From: Streptomyces sp. CB02923 | GTDB taxonomy: Bacteria > Actinomycetota > Actinomycetes > Streptomycetales > Streptomycetaceae | Length of the DNA: 48,038 bases | NCBI RefSeq assembly: GCF_001905005.1 | Contig: NZ_LWKZ01000011.1 | Span: 1 to 48,038 of the forward strand | Direction: 5' to 3' | Part shown: positions 32,652 to 41,603 of the stretch, piece by piece | Layout of the letters: each line of letters begins with the position of its first letter | Numbering within the stretch: position 1 is the stretch's first letter | Notes under the pieces: generated by a model | The model's input: the letters and a program-made list of their open reading frames with translations, nothing else | The model's database searches: none | What the model was told of the DNA's origin: nothing | Position numbers and translations under genes: made by a program

Positions 32652-33944
32652 ATGGCTTCAGATACGTCGGTCAAGGACACCGGCATCGATACGGCTCGCA
32701 CCACGCCGTGGCAGTGGGTGGCGGTCGCCGTGCTGTCGTTGAGTACGTTCGTGGTGGTGACATCGGAAATGCTGCCGGTCGGCGTGCTGACGCCGATGGC
32801 TGACGGCTTGCGCATCTCCCCGGGGAGCGCGGGGTTCAGCTTGTCGATCACCGGCCTGGTGACCGCCGTCACCGCCTCGCTGGTCCCGCGCATGGTGGGT
32901 CCGCTCGACCGGCGCCTGGTGCTGGCGGTGGCGATGGTGGTCCTGGCCGCCGGCAACGCGCTGACCACCGCGGCCAACGGCTTCGGGCTGCTGGTCGTGT
33001 CCCGGATCGTCATCGGGGTCGGCATGGGAGCCGTGTGGGGCCTGGCGTCCGCGGTCGCGACGCGGCTCGTGGCACCCCGCAACGTGGCGCTGGCCGTCTC
33101 GCTCGCGATCGGCGGGGTCGCGGCGGCCTCGGTGGTCGGCGTGCCCCTGGGCACTTTCGTCGGCAACGCCTTCGGCTGGCGTGCCGCGTTCGCCTCGCTG
33201 TCCGCCGCGGCGGTCCTCCTCGCCGCCGGACTACTGCTGGCGCTGCCCCGCCTTCCCCGCCCGGCCTCCCCGGTCGACGCGGACACCCACACACGCCGCG
33301 AGCCGCTGCTGCGCACCGCCTCGGTGACCGTCGGGCTGGTACTGATCGTGTTCCTCGTCACCGCGCACTTCGCCGCCTACACCTATGTGCGGCCGGTCCT
33401 CGAAGAGCGCACCGGCATGGCACCTGGTGCCATCGCCCTGCTCCTGCTGGTGTACGGCGCCTTCGGACTGGTCGGCAACTTCGCTGCCGGGGCCCTGGCG
33501 GCGCGGCGCGCCCGGGCCACCGTGCTGAGTCTGGCGGTCGGCATCAGCGCGGCGATCGTGCTGCTCGCGTTCTTCGGTGCCAACACCGGCGTCGTCGGCG
33601 TCAGTATCGCCCTGTGGGGATTGGCCTACGGCGGGCTGTCGGTGGCCGGCCAGCTGTGGATGACCCAGTCCGCACCCCACCGCATCGAACACATCACCGG
33701 CCTCTACGTGGGTGTCTTCACCGCCGCCATCGCCCTGGGCGCCTTCCTCGGCGGCACCATCGTGGAAGCGGCCAGCATCACGCCGCTGCTGTGGAGTGCC
33801 GCCGCGCTCGCCGTCGTAGCTCTCGCCGTCGGGGTGTTCGGCCCCGGTCCGACCCGTCGGCCCCGCCGCACCGCCGACTCCTCCACCCTGCCGGAACCCC
33901 ATGACAGGGCCGCCACCGAGCAGACCGTCGGGACATGCACGTGA
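32652..33944 (+). CDS. MFS transporter (DHA1, AraJ/CmlR-like)
   Basis: The start ATG at 32652 gives 430 residues and twelve hydrophobic segments. FVVVTSEMLPVGVLTPMAD in the first helix is typical of the AraJ/YdhP group of DHA1 efflux proteins. A GTG at 32631 would add seven residues; neither has a strong ribosome-binding site. The divergent LysR gene probably regulates it. A perfect hairpin follows the stop. The substrate is unknown; relatives export sugars, arabinose-like compounds or antibiotics. Confidence 0.9.
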   Translation: MASDTSVKDTGIDTARTTPWQWVAVAVLSLSTFVVVTSEMLPVGVLTPMADGLRISPGSAGFSLSITGLVTAVTASLVPRMVGPLDRRLVLAVAMVVLAAGNALTTAANGFGLLVVSRIVIGVGMGAVWGLASAVATRLVAPRNVALAVSLAIGGVAAASVVGVPLGTFVGNAFGWRAAFASLSAAAVLLAAGLLLALPRLPRPASPVDADTHTRREPLLRTASVTVGLVLIVFLVTAHFAAYTYVRPVLEERTGMAPGAIALLLLVYGAFGLVGNFAAGALAARRARATVLSLAVGISAAIVLLAFFGANTGVVGVSIALWGLAYGGLSVAGQLWMTQSAPHRIEHITGLYVGVFTAAIALGAFLGGTIVEAASITPLLWSAAALAVVALAVGVFGPGPTRRPRRTADSSTLPEPHDRAATEQTVGTCT

Positions 33945-33970
33945 ACCAGCACTGACCGGACATCTTCCGG

Positions 33971-34003
33971 CAACGGGCCATCAGTTGACCTGATGGCCCG
34001 TTG
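33971..34003 (+). terminator. Perfect 14-bp hairpin after the MFS gene
   Basis: CAACGGGCCATCAG (33971-33984) pairs fully with 33990-34003 around a TTGAC loop. It lies 27 bp after the stop codon. Confidence 0.85.
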
Positions 34004-34134
34004 CGGCATGTTGGGAGAAGGCCATCAGCCCCGACAAGACGCTCCCGCCGACCCACGTCCGGCGCGATCTCTCCCCCCCGCCTCGCCCAACCGGCCCGTG
34101 CACCGAAATGCAGCTGCCCCGGCCCCGGACGTCC

Positions 34135-34180
34135 GCCCGGCTGCCCGGCTGCCCGGCTGCCCGGCTGCCCGGCTGCCCGC
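34135..34180. repeat. 8-bp tandem repeat, about five copies
   Basis: CTGCCCGG is repeated from 34141 to 34180 (the last copy ends in C) with a partial copy before it. The unit is not a multiple of three and lies in a gene-free stretch (33945-34329) that otherwise shows nothing but the terminator. Confidence 0.9.
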
Positions 34181-34329
34181 TACGACGTCGAACGCACCAG
34201 CGGTGCTGCGGCGCCCGGGGCCCCGCGTTCGGAGCAGGGCGCCTGCCTCAAGCGCATGGCCGGCGTCGGCATCGTCTGGTCTTCGGGCTGGGCCTCCCGC
34301 CGGTGGGGCAGCAACAGCGGCCGGCTGCT

Positions 34330-34839
34330 CTATGCGTGATCCGCCGATGCTCCGGGTTCCGCGCTGCGAAAGGCCCGCACGGCGCCCGGGTGCCATTGCC
34401 CGCGCTCCGTCGGCAGCACTTCGGACGACCACCCCAGGGACTGCGCCGTGCTGACAGCGTGCTCGGCTCCCACGCCGCGGAAGAACCTGACGGGGAGAAT
34501 GACGGACACCTCCCGCTGCTTCCCTTCCGAGGGATGGCTGGTGTAGAGCGCTTGGTTGCTCTCGGCTTTCCTCAGGCGGCTCGTCAGTCTGTCGTCCGCG
34601 TACGTACGCCAGGCTTCAGGGTCACGGGACCATTCGGCCTTCAACCGGGACCAGCTCAACAGCCCGCGGGCGGGGTTGAACCAGCTCTTGGGCGGGTTCA
34701 ACCCGGCCGAGGCCAGCGCGACCACCACGCACAGCGCCAGCGACGCTGCGGCCCAGACGGGCAGGTACACCCACTGCGCGACGAACTGGACGAGCAGGCC
34801 AGCCCTGCCCCGCCGTCGGCTGTCACGAGTGCCGGTCAC
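34330..34839 (-). CDS. Hypothetical membrane protein
   Basis: From the GTG at 34839 it encodes 169 residues. A basic N-terminus (TRDSRRRGR) leads into one long hydrophobic region (VQFVAQWVYLPVWAAASLAL, then CVVVALASAG), enough for one to two helices. The rest is soluble: WSRDPEAWRTYADDRLTSRL and a C-terminal strand-rich part (VSVILPVRFFRGVGAEHAV, LPTERGQWHPGAVRAF). I do not recognise it. The start lies beside the broken FAD-enzyme relic on the other strand, so its own 5' end may have been reshaped. Confidence 0.55.
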   Translation of the reverse strand: MTGTRDSRRRGRAGLLVQFVAQWVYLPVWAAASLALCVVVALASAGLNPPKSWFNPARGLLSWSRLKAEWSRDPEAWRTYADDRLTSRLRKAESNQALYTSHPSEGKQREVSVILPVRFFRGVGAEHAVSTAQSLGWSSEVLPTERGQWHPGAVRAFRSAEPGASADHA

Positions 34840-34855
34840 CCGAAGACGTCTCGCC

Positions 34856-35266
34856 GACCTGGTAGTCGACGCGACGGGCCGCGGTTCCCGTGCACCGCGT
34901 TGGCTCACGGAGCTGGGCCTGGATCCTGTCCACGAGGAGACGGTCGATCCCGGACTCGTCTACGCCAGCCGGCTGTTTCGCGCGCCGGCCGGCGGAGGCA
35001 ACTTCCCGGTCGGCAGCCTCCAGGCCGATCCGCGCAAGGCCACCCCAGGGCGCATGGCCTTCCTCGCCCCCGTAGAGCAGGGCCGCCGGCACGTCACCCT
35101 GGCGGGCACCCGCGGAGGCGAACCCACCGCAGAATCCGACCAGTTCACCGCGTTCGCCCGGCAGGCACGCCATCCCCTGGTCGCCGACCTGATCAACGGA
35201 CTCGACCCGCTCACCGATGTCCACCTCAACCGTTCGTACAGCAACCGGCGCCGGTTCTTCGAACGC
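34856..35266 (+). pseudogene. FAD-dependent monooxygenase fragment
   Basis: The plus strand reads DLVVDATGRGSRAPRWLTEL, FPVGSLQADPRKATPGR, GRRHVTLAGTRGGEPTA, and LIDGLDPLTD-like NGLDPLTDVHLNRSYSNRRR. This matches the middle of FAD-binding oxidoreductases of the hydroxylase/halogenase type (DATGRGS is the second FAD motif). The N-terminal GxGxxG part and the C-terminal GDA motif are missing. The frame runs directly into IS5 sequence at 35267. Confidence 0.7.
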
Positions 35267-35450
35267 CACCTGGAAGGGCTGATGATCCGGCGGCACGGGC
35301 CCGGCCGCCCGCGCAGCCGCCCGGACCGTCTGCGCGGCGACACGGCGTACTCCAGCCGCATCAACCGCGCCTCCATCTTCAACGGCACCCTCACCGCCAC
35401 CGCGATCGTCATCTGGCTCCGCGACACCGCCCAAGAGCCATCAGAAACGC
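35267..35450 (+). pseudogene. IS5-family transposase relic fused to the FAD fragment
   Basis: In frame with the FAD fragment come RRHGPGRPRSRPDRLRGDTA with YSSRINRA (the central transposase motif) and then, with about 100 residues missing, FNGTLTATAIVIWLRDT, which resembles the transposase C-terminus. It is an internally deleted relic that forms a chimeric open frame. Confidence 0.65.
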
Positions 35451-35544
35451 CCCGACCCCGCACAGCTCCATGCTCCGGGTCCTGTCAGGTGTCCACCCCG
35501 CAGCTGAAGGGGTGGACGCTGCCCGCTCCCGAGAGGAGACTTCC

Positions 35545-35718
35545 GTGTCCACGCTCGCCCTGCCCATCGTCCTGCTGCTGGTCCTGGTCGGCGCCCTGGT
35601 CTTCGCTGGCCTGGTCTACCTGACGTTGCGTCACTCGGCTCTGCGCGAGCCGCTGCTTGTCCGCCTGGGCGGCCTGGCGATCCTGACCGGCGTCGTGACG
35701 GTCATCGTCACGCGGTGA
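35545..35718 (+). CDS. Small two-helix membrane protein
   Basis: It encodes 57 residues from GTG at 35545 with GAGAGGAG about six bases upstream. Two hydrophobic helices (LPIVLLLVLVGALVFAGLVY; GLAILTGVVTVIVT) flank a basic loop (LRHSALREPLLVRLG). Clean codon bias and a good ribosome-binding site support it. No family recognised. Confidence 0.6.
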   Translation: MSTLALPIVLLLVLVGALVFAGLVYLTLRHSALREPLLVRLGGLAILTGVVTVIVTR

Positions 35719-36281
35719 CGACGCCGTACGGACGGTCGACGGCGAGGCTGTCGCGTGTCGCCACCAAGCGCTGGGGTCGCCACTGAGCCCGCGGGGCTGC
35801 CTTGGCGGCCCGGACTCCAGGTGCGCCGCAGGCGAGGGGCTGCGGCGCACCGCCCTGTCCGGCTGCCGCCCATCCCCACGACCGCACGAACGGTCCCGTC
35901 GGGCGGCCCCGCCCACCCGGGTACGCACGGTCCGGAGCTCGCCAACGCGACGGCCCTCCCCCGGTGGGCGACTCTGGCTACGGCGTCGAAGTGAAGGACA
36001 TTGTCGTCTTTGGACAGCCGGCGGCAAGCTTGCGCAGCGTCGCCCATCGCGGCCTTCTACCGCTATCGCCGCCTCCGGCCGGGCCGGCATGTTCTTCGGC
36101 CTGGGGTGAGCCCCGGGGCCCGAATGCTACTGGTCATCGTGGGCAGCGCTGTGCGATGTCTGGTCGCGCTCGCACCCGGCGCCACGGACGAGCCACGGGT
36201 AGGCGCGGACGTGAGCGGCGGCCTCTGTCGAGCGTCTCTGAGGATGAGGGCCGGATGTGCGGGCTGGATGTGAGGGCCCGG
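35719..36281. other. Gene-free stretch with one hairpin
   Basis: Both strands lack a convincing gene over 563 bp. The only clear structure is the inverted repeat at 35820-35851. Confidence 0.4.
35820..35851. terminator. 12-bp inverted repeat
   Basis: GGTGCGCCGCAG (35820-35831) and its exact complement (35840-35851) flank an 8-nt loop, 102 bp after the small membrane-protein gene. It may end that transcript or be a relic of a mobile element end. Confidence 0.5.
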
Positions 36282-36671
36282 CTAAGCTTCGCTCCGCTTC
36301 TCCAGGCGGCTGCCGCGTGGAAGGGTGACGGACATGATGTCGCTGGGGGCGTCCAGTGCGATGCGGTGCCATCGCCCGCGCGGGACGATGACCGCCGTTC
36401 CCGCCGTCAGCTTGATCTCCTCCTCCTTCTCGCCCGGCTGCTGCGGGCGGAGGCAGAGACGTATTCCGCCGCTGAGGCAGGACACGACTTCGTCCGCGGC
36501 GGAGTGGACTTCCCAGTGATCGGCGTGGACGTCGGCGTCGGTCTCCACGTGGAAGGTCATCAGCTGCCAGCCGTCCCGTTCGGGGTCGAAGACGGGTTGT
36601 GCGGCGCGCACCTGGCCGCCTTGATCAAGGTGGAGGAAGGAGGCGAAGAGATCGATCGGGGTAACGGTCAT
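36282..36671 (-). CDS. Cupin-domain protein
   Basis: The 129-residue single-domain cupin carries the first motif HADHWEVHSAADEVVSCLSG (His/Glu/His ligands partly changed) and the second motif AVIVPRGRWHRIAL with the C-terminal His. It has no DNA-binding domain. Small cupins bind metal and act as isomerases, dioxygenases or sensors; no substrate can be inferred. Promoter and operon partners are unclear. Confidence 0.8.
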   Translation of the reverse strand: MTVTPIDLFASFLHLDQGGQVRAAQPVFDPERDGWQLMTFHVETDADVHADHWEVHSAADEVVSCLSGGIRLCLRPQQPGEKEEEIKLTAGTAVIVPRGRWHRIALDAPSDIMSVTLPRGSRLEKRSEA

Positions 36672-36833
36672 GCCGACACATCCATTCTGCGGTGATCGTT
36701 GATCTGGTCAGGTGTAGGGCTTGGGGCCAGCCTGGTTGGCCCGGCTGCCTACGGGGTCAGGGCTCGGCGAGCTGCCGCTGCGACACCTCGGGCCGGACGG
36801 ATCCGCGGCCGGACCGCGGCCTGCCCGGCCCGG

Positions 36834-37953
36834 TCAGCCGTACATCGCCACGCGGTACAGCGCCGTAAGCGCGTCGTCGATGGGATGGGGCTGCGGCTTG
36901 CCGGAGGAGTCGAACCTGTTCCACCTCTGCAGGTTCACGGCGACGGCCATCTGCCGCTTGCCGTCGGCACGGGTCATGGCCAGCGCTCCCCCACCCCAGA
37001 CCGTGCCGCCATGACCCCAGAAGGTGCCCTGCCCGGGACCCTCCATCGGGTACAGGCCGAGGCCGTAGTCGATCGTCTTTCCCTCCTGGGAGACGACCGG
37101 GACAGTGCGTTGCATCTGCGCCAGCGACGACGGGCTGACGATCTCCCCGGCCAGCAGCATGCCGAAGAAGCGATTGAGGTCGGTGACCGTCGATGTCAGC
37201 GAGGCCGACGGTCCCGCGTATGACATGTCGAAGACGCTGTAGTCGCGCGGCGGGTCGATCATGCCGAAACCATGCCTCGTAGAGCCGCGAGTGCGGGCCT
37301 TCGACGTACGGACCGACGGGGAATCCGGTGTCCCGGAGCCCGGCGTACTCGATGACGTTCCGGGTGATGCACAGCTCGGCCGTTGTGCCGCTCACCTCTT
37401 CCAGGAGTTGGGCGAGGAGCAGGTAGTTGGTGTTGGAGTACACCCCAGGAGTGCCGCCCGGGGTGCCGACGGCAGGTGCGGTGACCCCCATCTCGATCAG
37501 TTCAACGGGGTCGAACCGCGTATACCGGCGGTCGTCCAGGCTCTGCGGCCTGGTGTCCGCGGCGACGGGGAACGCCTTGAGGGAGGGGTAGGCGTACGGG
37601 AGGTACTCGGCGAGGCCGCTGGTGTGGTTGATCAGCATGCGGACCGTGATCGCGTCACCGCGTTCTCCGGGAACCAGCTTCGGAAGGTACCGGCCGATCG
37701 GTGTGTCGAGACCGATCTGACCGCTCTCGGCGTGCTGCAGGACCGCGGCGGCGGTGAAGGTCTTGGTGATGCTGCCGACGCGGTGCCGCATGTCGGCGGT
37801 GACGGGGCGGCCGGTGGCGACATTGGCGGCCCCGGCGGCGCCGCGCCAGACCTGGTCACCGTCTCGCACCTCGGCGAACAGGCCCGGTATGCCGGTGCGG
37901 TGGACGTCTTCGATGGCGGCGTTCAGCGCCGCGGAATCCAGTGGGTTCTTCAC
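36834..37953 (-). pseudogene. Serine hydrolase (class C beta-lactamase/DD-peptidase family), frameshifted
   Basis: The first frame (37953 to about 37270) has the catalytic SxxK (SITKTF) and YxN (YSNTNYLLL) motifs. At LYEAWF the frame changes: a run of three T on the minus strand (37267-37269) where two would keep the frame. The second frame continues with MIDPPRDYSVFDMSY and the HxG motif GHGGTVWGG, ending at 36834. The joined protein would be about 373 residues, normal for the family, which includes esterases, DD-peptidases and beta-lactamases. As read, the enzyme is inactive, or this is a sequencing slip. It diverges from a TetR gene with a palindromic operator between. Confidence 0.75.
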
Positions 37954-38077
37954 GTCCTGCGTCCTTTCGTGTTCTCCGGGGTGAGCTCCGCATCGGTGGC
38001 CCGACCCGGGTGACAGGGCATGCGTGGCACGTCGGCCCGCCTGCTGCCGGGTCGCTCGGCACGCTCATGTCCTCAGT

Positions 38078-38096
38078 ATGCACGCGGTGCGTGCAT
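38078..38096. promoter_or_regulatory. Palindromic TetR operator
   Basis: Perfect dyad ATGCACGC-GGT-GCGTGCAT between the divergent serine hydrolase and TetR genes, with a further TGCAT half-site just downstream. It is the expected binding site of the adjacent TetR protein, controlling both genes. Confidence 0.75.
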
Positions 38097-38139
38097 TGCC
38101 AAGTGCATAAGTTAGACTGAGTCCGACGAGAGGGGCGAA

Positions 38140-38799
38140 ATGACAGGCCGAAAGCGCTGGTCGACCGAGGAAATCCTCGATGTGGCCGTGGAGTTGCTGC
38201 GCACGGGCGACACGGAGTCGTTCAGCGTGCGCAAGCTCGCCGCGACCCTCGGGACCGATTCCTCCAGCCTCTACCGGCACTTCCGCAGCAAGACGGAACT
38301 GCTGCGTGCGGTCGCCGACCGGATCCTCCTGGCCTCCATGGACGGCTACCGCCCCGAGGGCGACTGGAAGCAGCGCATCACCGCCCTGGCCCTGCGCGTG
38401 CGAGAGGCGTTCGGCCGACAGCCCCAACTCGCCGCGGTCTGGGGACGGTACGCGTCAGGCGGCGCCGGCTCACGACTGGTCACCGAAGAGGTGCTGCAGG
38501 CCCTGCGCGCGTCGGGACTGCCCGACGAGGAGATCCCGGCGCGCTACCACCGGCTCGCGGTCCTCATCGCCGCACTGATCGCCTCCGAGGCCGGATTCAG
38601 CGCCATCACCCCGGAAGAGTACGAACAGGGCATGGAGCATTTCCGCGTCACGGTACTCGGCGCCGACCCCGAACACTTCCCCGCCCTGGCCCACTTCGCC
38701 CGCGACGTCCGCCCCCTGGGAGCGGATCGCCGCGCCGCGTTCGAAGAGATCCTCGCCGCCCACCTCGCCCGCATCGAGGCCGCGATCTGCCCGAGGTAG
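38140..38799 (+). CDS. TetR-family transcriptional regulator
   Basis: It encodes 219 residues: an N-terminal helix-turn-helix (WSTEEILDVAVELL, VRKLAATLGTDSSSLYRHF) and a ligand-binding domain of the TetR/AcrR C-terminal type. GAGAGG lies seven bases before the ATG. It is divergent from the serine hydrolase gene and probably represses it through the dyad at 38078-38096. Confidence 0.92.
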   Translation: MTGRKRWSTEEILDVAVELLRTGDTESFSVRKLAATLGTDSSSLYRHFRSKTELLRAVADRILLASMDGYRPEGDWKQRITALALRVREAFGRQPQLAAVWGRYASGGAGSRLVTEEVLQALRASGLPDEEIPARYHRLAVLIAALIASEAGFSAITPEEYEQGMEHFRVTVLGADPEHFPALAHFARDVRPLGADRRAAFEEILAAHLARIEAAICPR

Positions 38800-38907
38800 C
38801 CGATCGGCTCGTGAGTTCGGCTCGTGAGTGTCGACAAACGGTGGCACCCTCAAGTGATCAACACCCCACTCACGGGTGATCGTGTGATCGTGGAGGCACA
38901 GGTGCGT

Positions 38908-39030
38908 GCCTACGGGTTCTCAGCGGCCCAGCAGGACGACGTGTGGAGACGCCGGCGCGAAGGGCAGTCGTTCAGCATGATCGGGCGGGCTCTCGGGGCG
39001 CCGATGCACCACGTCCGTCAGGTCCGGCGG
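38908..39030 (+). pseudogene. IS30-type transposase N-terminal relic
   Basis: FSAAQQDDVWRRRREGQSF and SMIGRALGAPMHHVRQVRR form the helix-turn-helix that opens IS30-family transposases. Nothing of the catalytic core follows; the frame meets the small gene on the opposite strand. Confidence 0.5.
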
Positions 39031-39278
39031 GCCTTCAGGTCCGGCGGGCCTTCGGACAGGACGGGCCAGTCGGGTACGCCAGGTTCTTCCCCCAGTGCCG
39101 TATCGGGGACGACGAGTTGGCCGGCGACCCCCTGGATGGTGACTGCCTCCGGCGACTGGCCGGTGGCCGCCGCCAGCTGACGCAGGTAATCCGCAGTGGC
39201 GCCCGCGGCCGTGACGTGCGCGGTGATGCTGGGTCCGTCCTCGGTCGGCAGCTCCGGCGGCGGCTGGTCACTGACCAC
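39018..39278 (-). CDS. Small hypothetical protein with a decayed second copy in this window
   Basis: It encodes 86 residues from GTG at 39278 with AGAAGG just upstream. The conserved part is HVTAAGATADYLRQLAAATG, SPEAVTIQGVAGQLVVPDTA, LGEE. The same sequence, frameshifted, occurs at 25975-26130. The last residues overlap the IS30 relic and may not be original. Family unknown. Confidence 0.5.
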   Translation of the reverse strand: MVSDQPPPELPTEDGPSITAHVTAAGATADYLRQLAAATGQSPEAVTIQGVAGQLVVPDTALGEEPGVPDWPVLSEGPPDLKARRT

Positions 39279-39530
39279 GACACCTTCTGATCGTCGCCCG
39301 TTCCATCGGTGTGCCGGGACGACGGACCACCAGCCCAGCAGATCGCGCCCCCCGTCGGCGGTGTTGTCTGCTCACAGCCGAGCAGGCCGGCTGGGCACGG
39401 CGGGTGCCCGGCCCGCTTTCCCCGAAGGGTGCGGCTCTTCTGAAGTGAACATGAGCCGCTGAGTGCCGAGGTTGGCCTTTGACTTCTGGTTGAGGGAACC
39501 GGCAGCTATCCGTGAGGCGTCCACCTCGAC

Positions 39531-40163
39531 ATGCAAGATCGATACCTATACCTCGCCCGTCATGGTGAGGCCACCGACGAGGGCCGACTCACCGAGGCCG
39601 GGCGACGACAAGCCGAGCTGCTGGGCAAGCGGCTGCAATGCGTACCGCTGACGGCCGTCCACCACGGTCCGCTGCCCCGCGCGGCACAGACGGCCCGGCT
39701 GATCGCGGAGCAACTGGGCCAGGTGCCACTGCGCGAGTGCGAGACGGCCGGGGACTACGTCCCGTACATACCGGAGCGAGATGAGCTTCCCTCGGAGATC
39801 GCCGACGCCATGCTGCCGCGCCTGGCCCCGGTGTCGGCCGAAGACCGTGCGCGTGGTGCGGAGCTGGCCCGCCGGGCGGTAGCGGACTTCACCGGACCGG
39901 TCGACCAAGGACCGGTCGACCAAGGGGATGCACCCCGCCACGAGCTCGTCGTCACCCATGCGTTCCTCATCGCCTGGCTGGTCCGCGCCGCGATGGACGC
40001 CCCGCCCTGGCGCTGGATGGGCCTCAACCACGGCAACGCGGCACTCACCGTGATCCGCTACGCCCCGGCCCGGCCCGCAACCGTCCTCGTCTACAACGAC
40101 GTCAGCCACCTCCCCAGCGAGCTGCGCTGGACCGGGTTCCCAGCCCAGCTGCGCACGCCCTGA
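39531..40163 (+). CDS. Histidine phosphatase-superfamily protein
   Basis: The 210-residue protein starts with the catalytic LARHGEAT motif (phosphohistidine His), followed by LTEAGRRQAELLGKRL, the second Arg in GPLPRAAQTARL and a late His in VVTHAFLIAWLV. It belongs to the phosphoglycerate-mutase-like phosphatases; the substrate could be a sugar phosphate or a metabolite. A 15-bp tandem duplication adds GPVDQ within a surface loop. It has no clear operon partner. Confidence 0.88.
   Translation: MQDRYLYLARHGEATDEGRLTEAGRRQAELLGKRLQCVPLTAVHHGPLPRAAQTARLIAEQLGQVPLRECETAGDYVPYIPERDELPSEIADAMLPRLAPVSAEDRARGAELARRAVADFTGPVDQGPVDQGDAPRHELVVTHAFLIAWLVRAAMDAPPWRWMGLNHGNAALTVIRYAPARPATVLVYNDVSHLPSELRWTGFPAQLRTP
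39894..39923. repeat. 15-bp in-frame tandem duplication
   Basis: GGACCGGTCGACCAA occurs twice in a row and encodes GPVDQ-GPVDQ within the histidine phosphatase, keeping the frame. Confidence 0.9.
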
Positions 40164-40238
40164 CAGCGTTCTGCCGAACGGCCTACCGGGGTGTGCTCGG
40201 GTCGTGCCGTCTCTACCGTGGTGGAGGAGGGGTGGCCG

Positions 40239-40768
40239 ATGGGTTCGCTGTTCGAAGAGCTGGAGGCCCGGGAGACTGCCGCCCATGATCAGGTCGGGGA
40301 GATCGAGACCGAACTCGCCGACCTGTCAGAGCGGTTAGGCACGCCCAAGGGGTTCTGGAGCGGTTGCGGATCGCCCGGGAGACGGCGGCCGAGGTAATGG
40401 CCGAGATGTCGGCGAATGCCTCGGTGACGGTGGAGGAGTCGGAGACCGACGCGGTAGACGATGAGGAGCCGACGTCGCCGTACGCGGGTGTGGAGCGCCG
40501 GGTGGTAGGGGTGCCGGCCGTACCCAAGTGGCAACCCTGGGCCGGGGCCGAGGTGCTGCCGCGGATCTACCAGGACATCCTGGAGGCCGTCGCGGACACG
40601 CCGGGGCCGGTGCGGACCAAGCAGATCGTACCGAGGATCGGCCTGCCCACGCAGGTCGGAAAGATCGAGACCACACGCTCGAAACTGAAGCGGCTGGTCG
40701 CGCGGGGGTGGCGGGACGAGGACGAGCCCGAGCTGTTCACGCCGGCCCGCCACCGGGCGGCTGCGTGA
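40239..40768 (+). pseudogene. Coiled-coil/winged-helix hypothetical gene, frameshifted
   Basis: From ATG 40239 (GGAGGAGG upstream) the first frame gives a coiled coil (FEELEARETAAHDQVGEIET). Near 40340 the coding frame moves by one and continues AQGVLERLRIARETAAEVMA to a winged-helix-like C-terminus (LPRIYQDILEAVADTPGPVR, IETTRSKLKRLVARGWRDED), stopping at 40768. The joined protein is about 176 residues. Such proteins are common in Streptomyces near transposases; the function is unknown. Confidence 0.6.
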
Positions 40769-40924
40769 CGCCAACTCCGCACTCGACAGGCTCGACATCG
40801 CCGCGAAGAGCTACGGTCTCAAACAGTGTGGCAAGCAAATCCACTGGCGCACCGGATCATGACAGCTCGCCCAATCACGCCGTCGACAGCATCAGCGGAG
40901 AACGTAGATCCTGCTGAGAGAGCC

Positions 40925-41045
40925 TGGTGATCAGGTGCCGAGATCGCCGTTGCTGATCAGCACACGGAGTTCCAGGACCGCTTCGGCGTCGGTGGTTTTC
41001 CGCGGGCGTCGGTGATATCGAGCCGGTCGGCGATCAGGTCAGACC
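40925..41045 (-). pseudogene. Possible ISKra4-type transposase C-terminal relic
   Basis: The minus strand reads DLIADRLDITDAR and, after a one-base shift, TDAEAVLELRVLISNGDLGT. This follows the ...ITGARW...GAEAVLxLRALxxNGD pattern I associate with ISKra4-family C-termini. The surrounding stretch (40769-41603) shows no other gene. Confidence 0.4.
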
Positions 41046-41603
41046 TACGGCCTGATCAGCACCGTCACTCCAGCAGAGCGACACCTCTGGCCTTCTGACG
41101 CAAAGCCCGACGCCGCCCTCAGCAGGCCCCAACGACGCCCCGCCGGGCAGACCCTCAACAGCCTGACATCAGCGGTCTGTAGCTCCGAGCCCGGCTGGAG
41201 TCCCTTAGAGGTCGTTTGATCTGTCCCGCTTCACGAACCGAGGCCAGCGCCTCCGACGCGGCATCAGCCTCGGCACAGTTGAGCCCGAGCTGTCCTCCGC
41301 CGGCCGGCCGCCAATGCCAGCCCCTGCCGCCCACCGAAGCGTGGAGAATCCACGGGTCGCGCACCGCAGGGCTGAACAGCAGACTTCAATGAATTCTGAC
41401 GCCACCTAGGAACGGAGCCCCAGCGCGGCACGTGTTCGTTCCTTCTGCACGCCGACCGTGCGCCCCTAGACGATCCTGCACGCCGGTCTACGGCTCTACA
41501 TACGAGCTGCTTTGACGTCTACAGTCGATCACGCTCCCAAGTCCTTGGGAGGAGCGATGTTGTGACCCGTCTGGGGCATACGGCGCACGAAGGAGTCCAA
41601 CTC

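Noticed and set aside
34108..35718. A single 536-residue protein in one frame
   Set aside because: The frame starts in the microsatellite and runs across unrelated pieces; only its last 57 codons, with their own ribosome-binding site, look like a gene.
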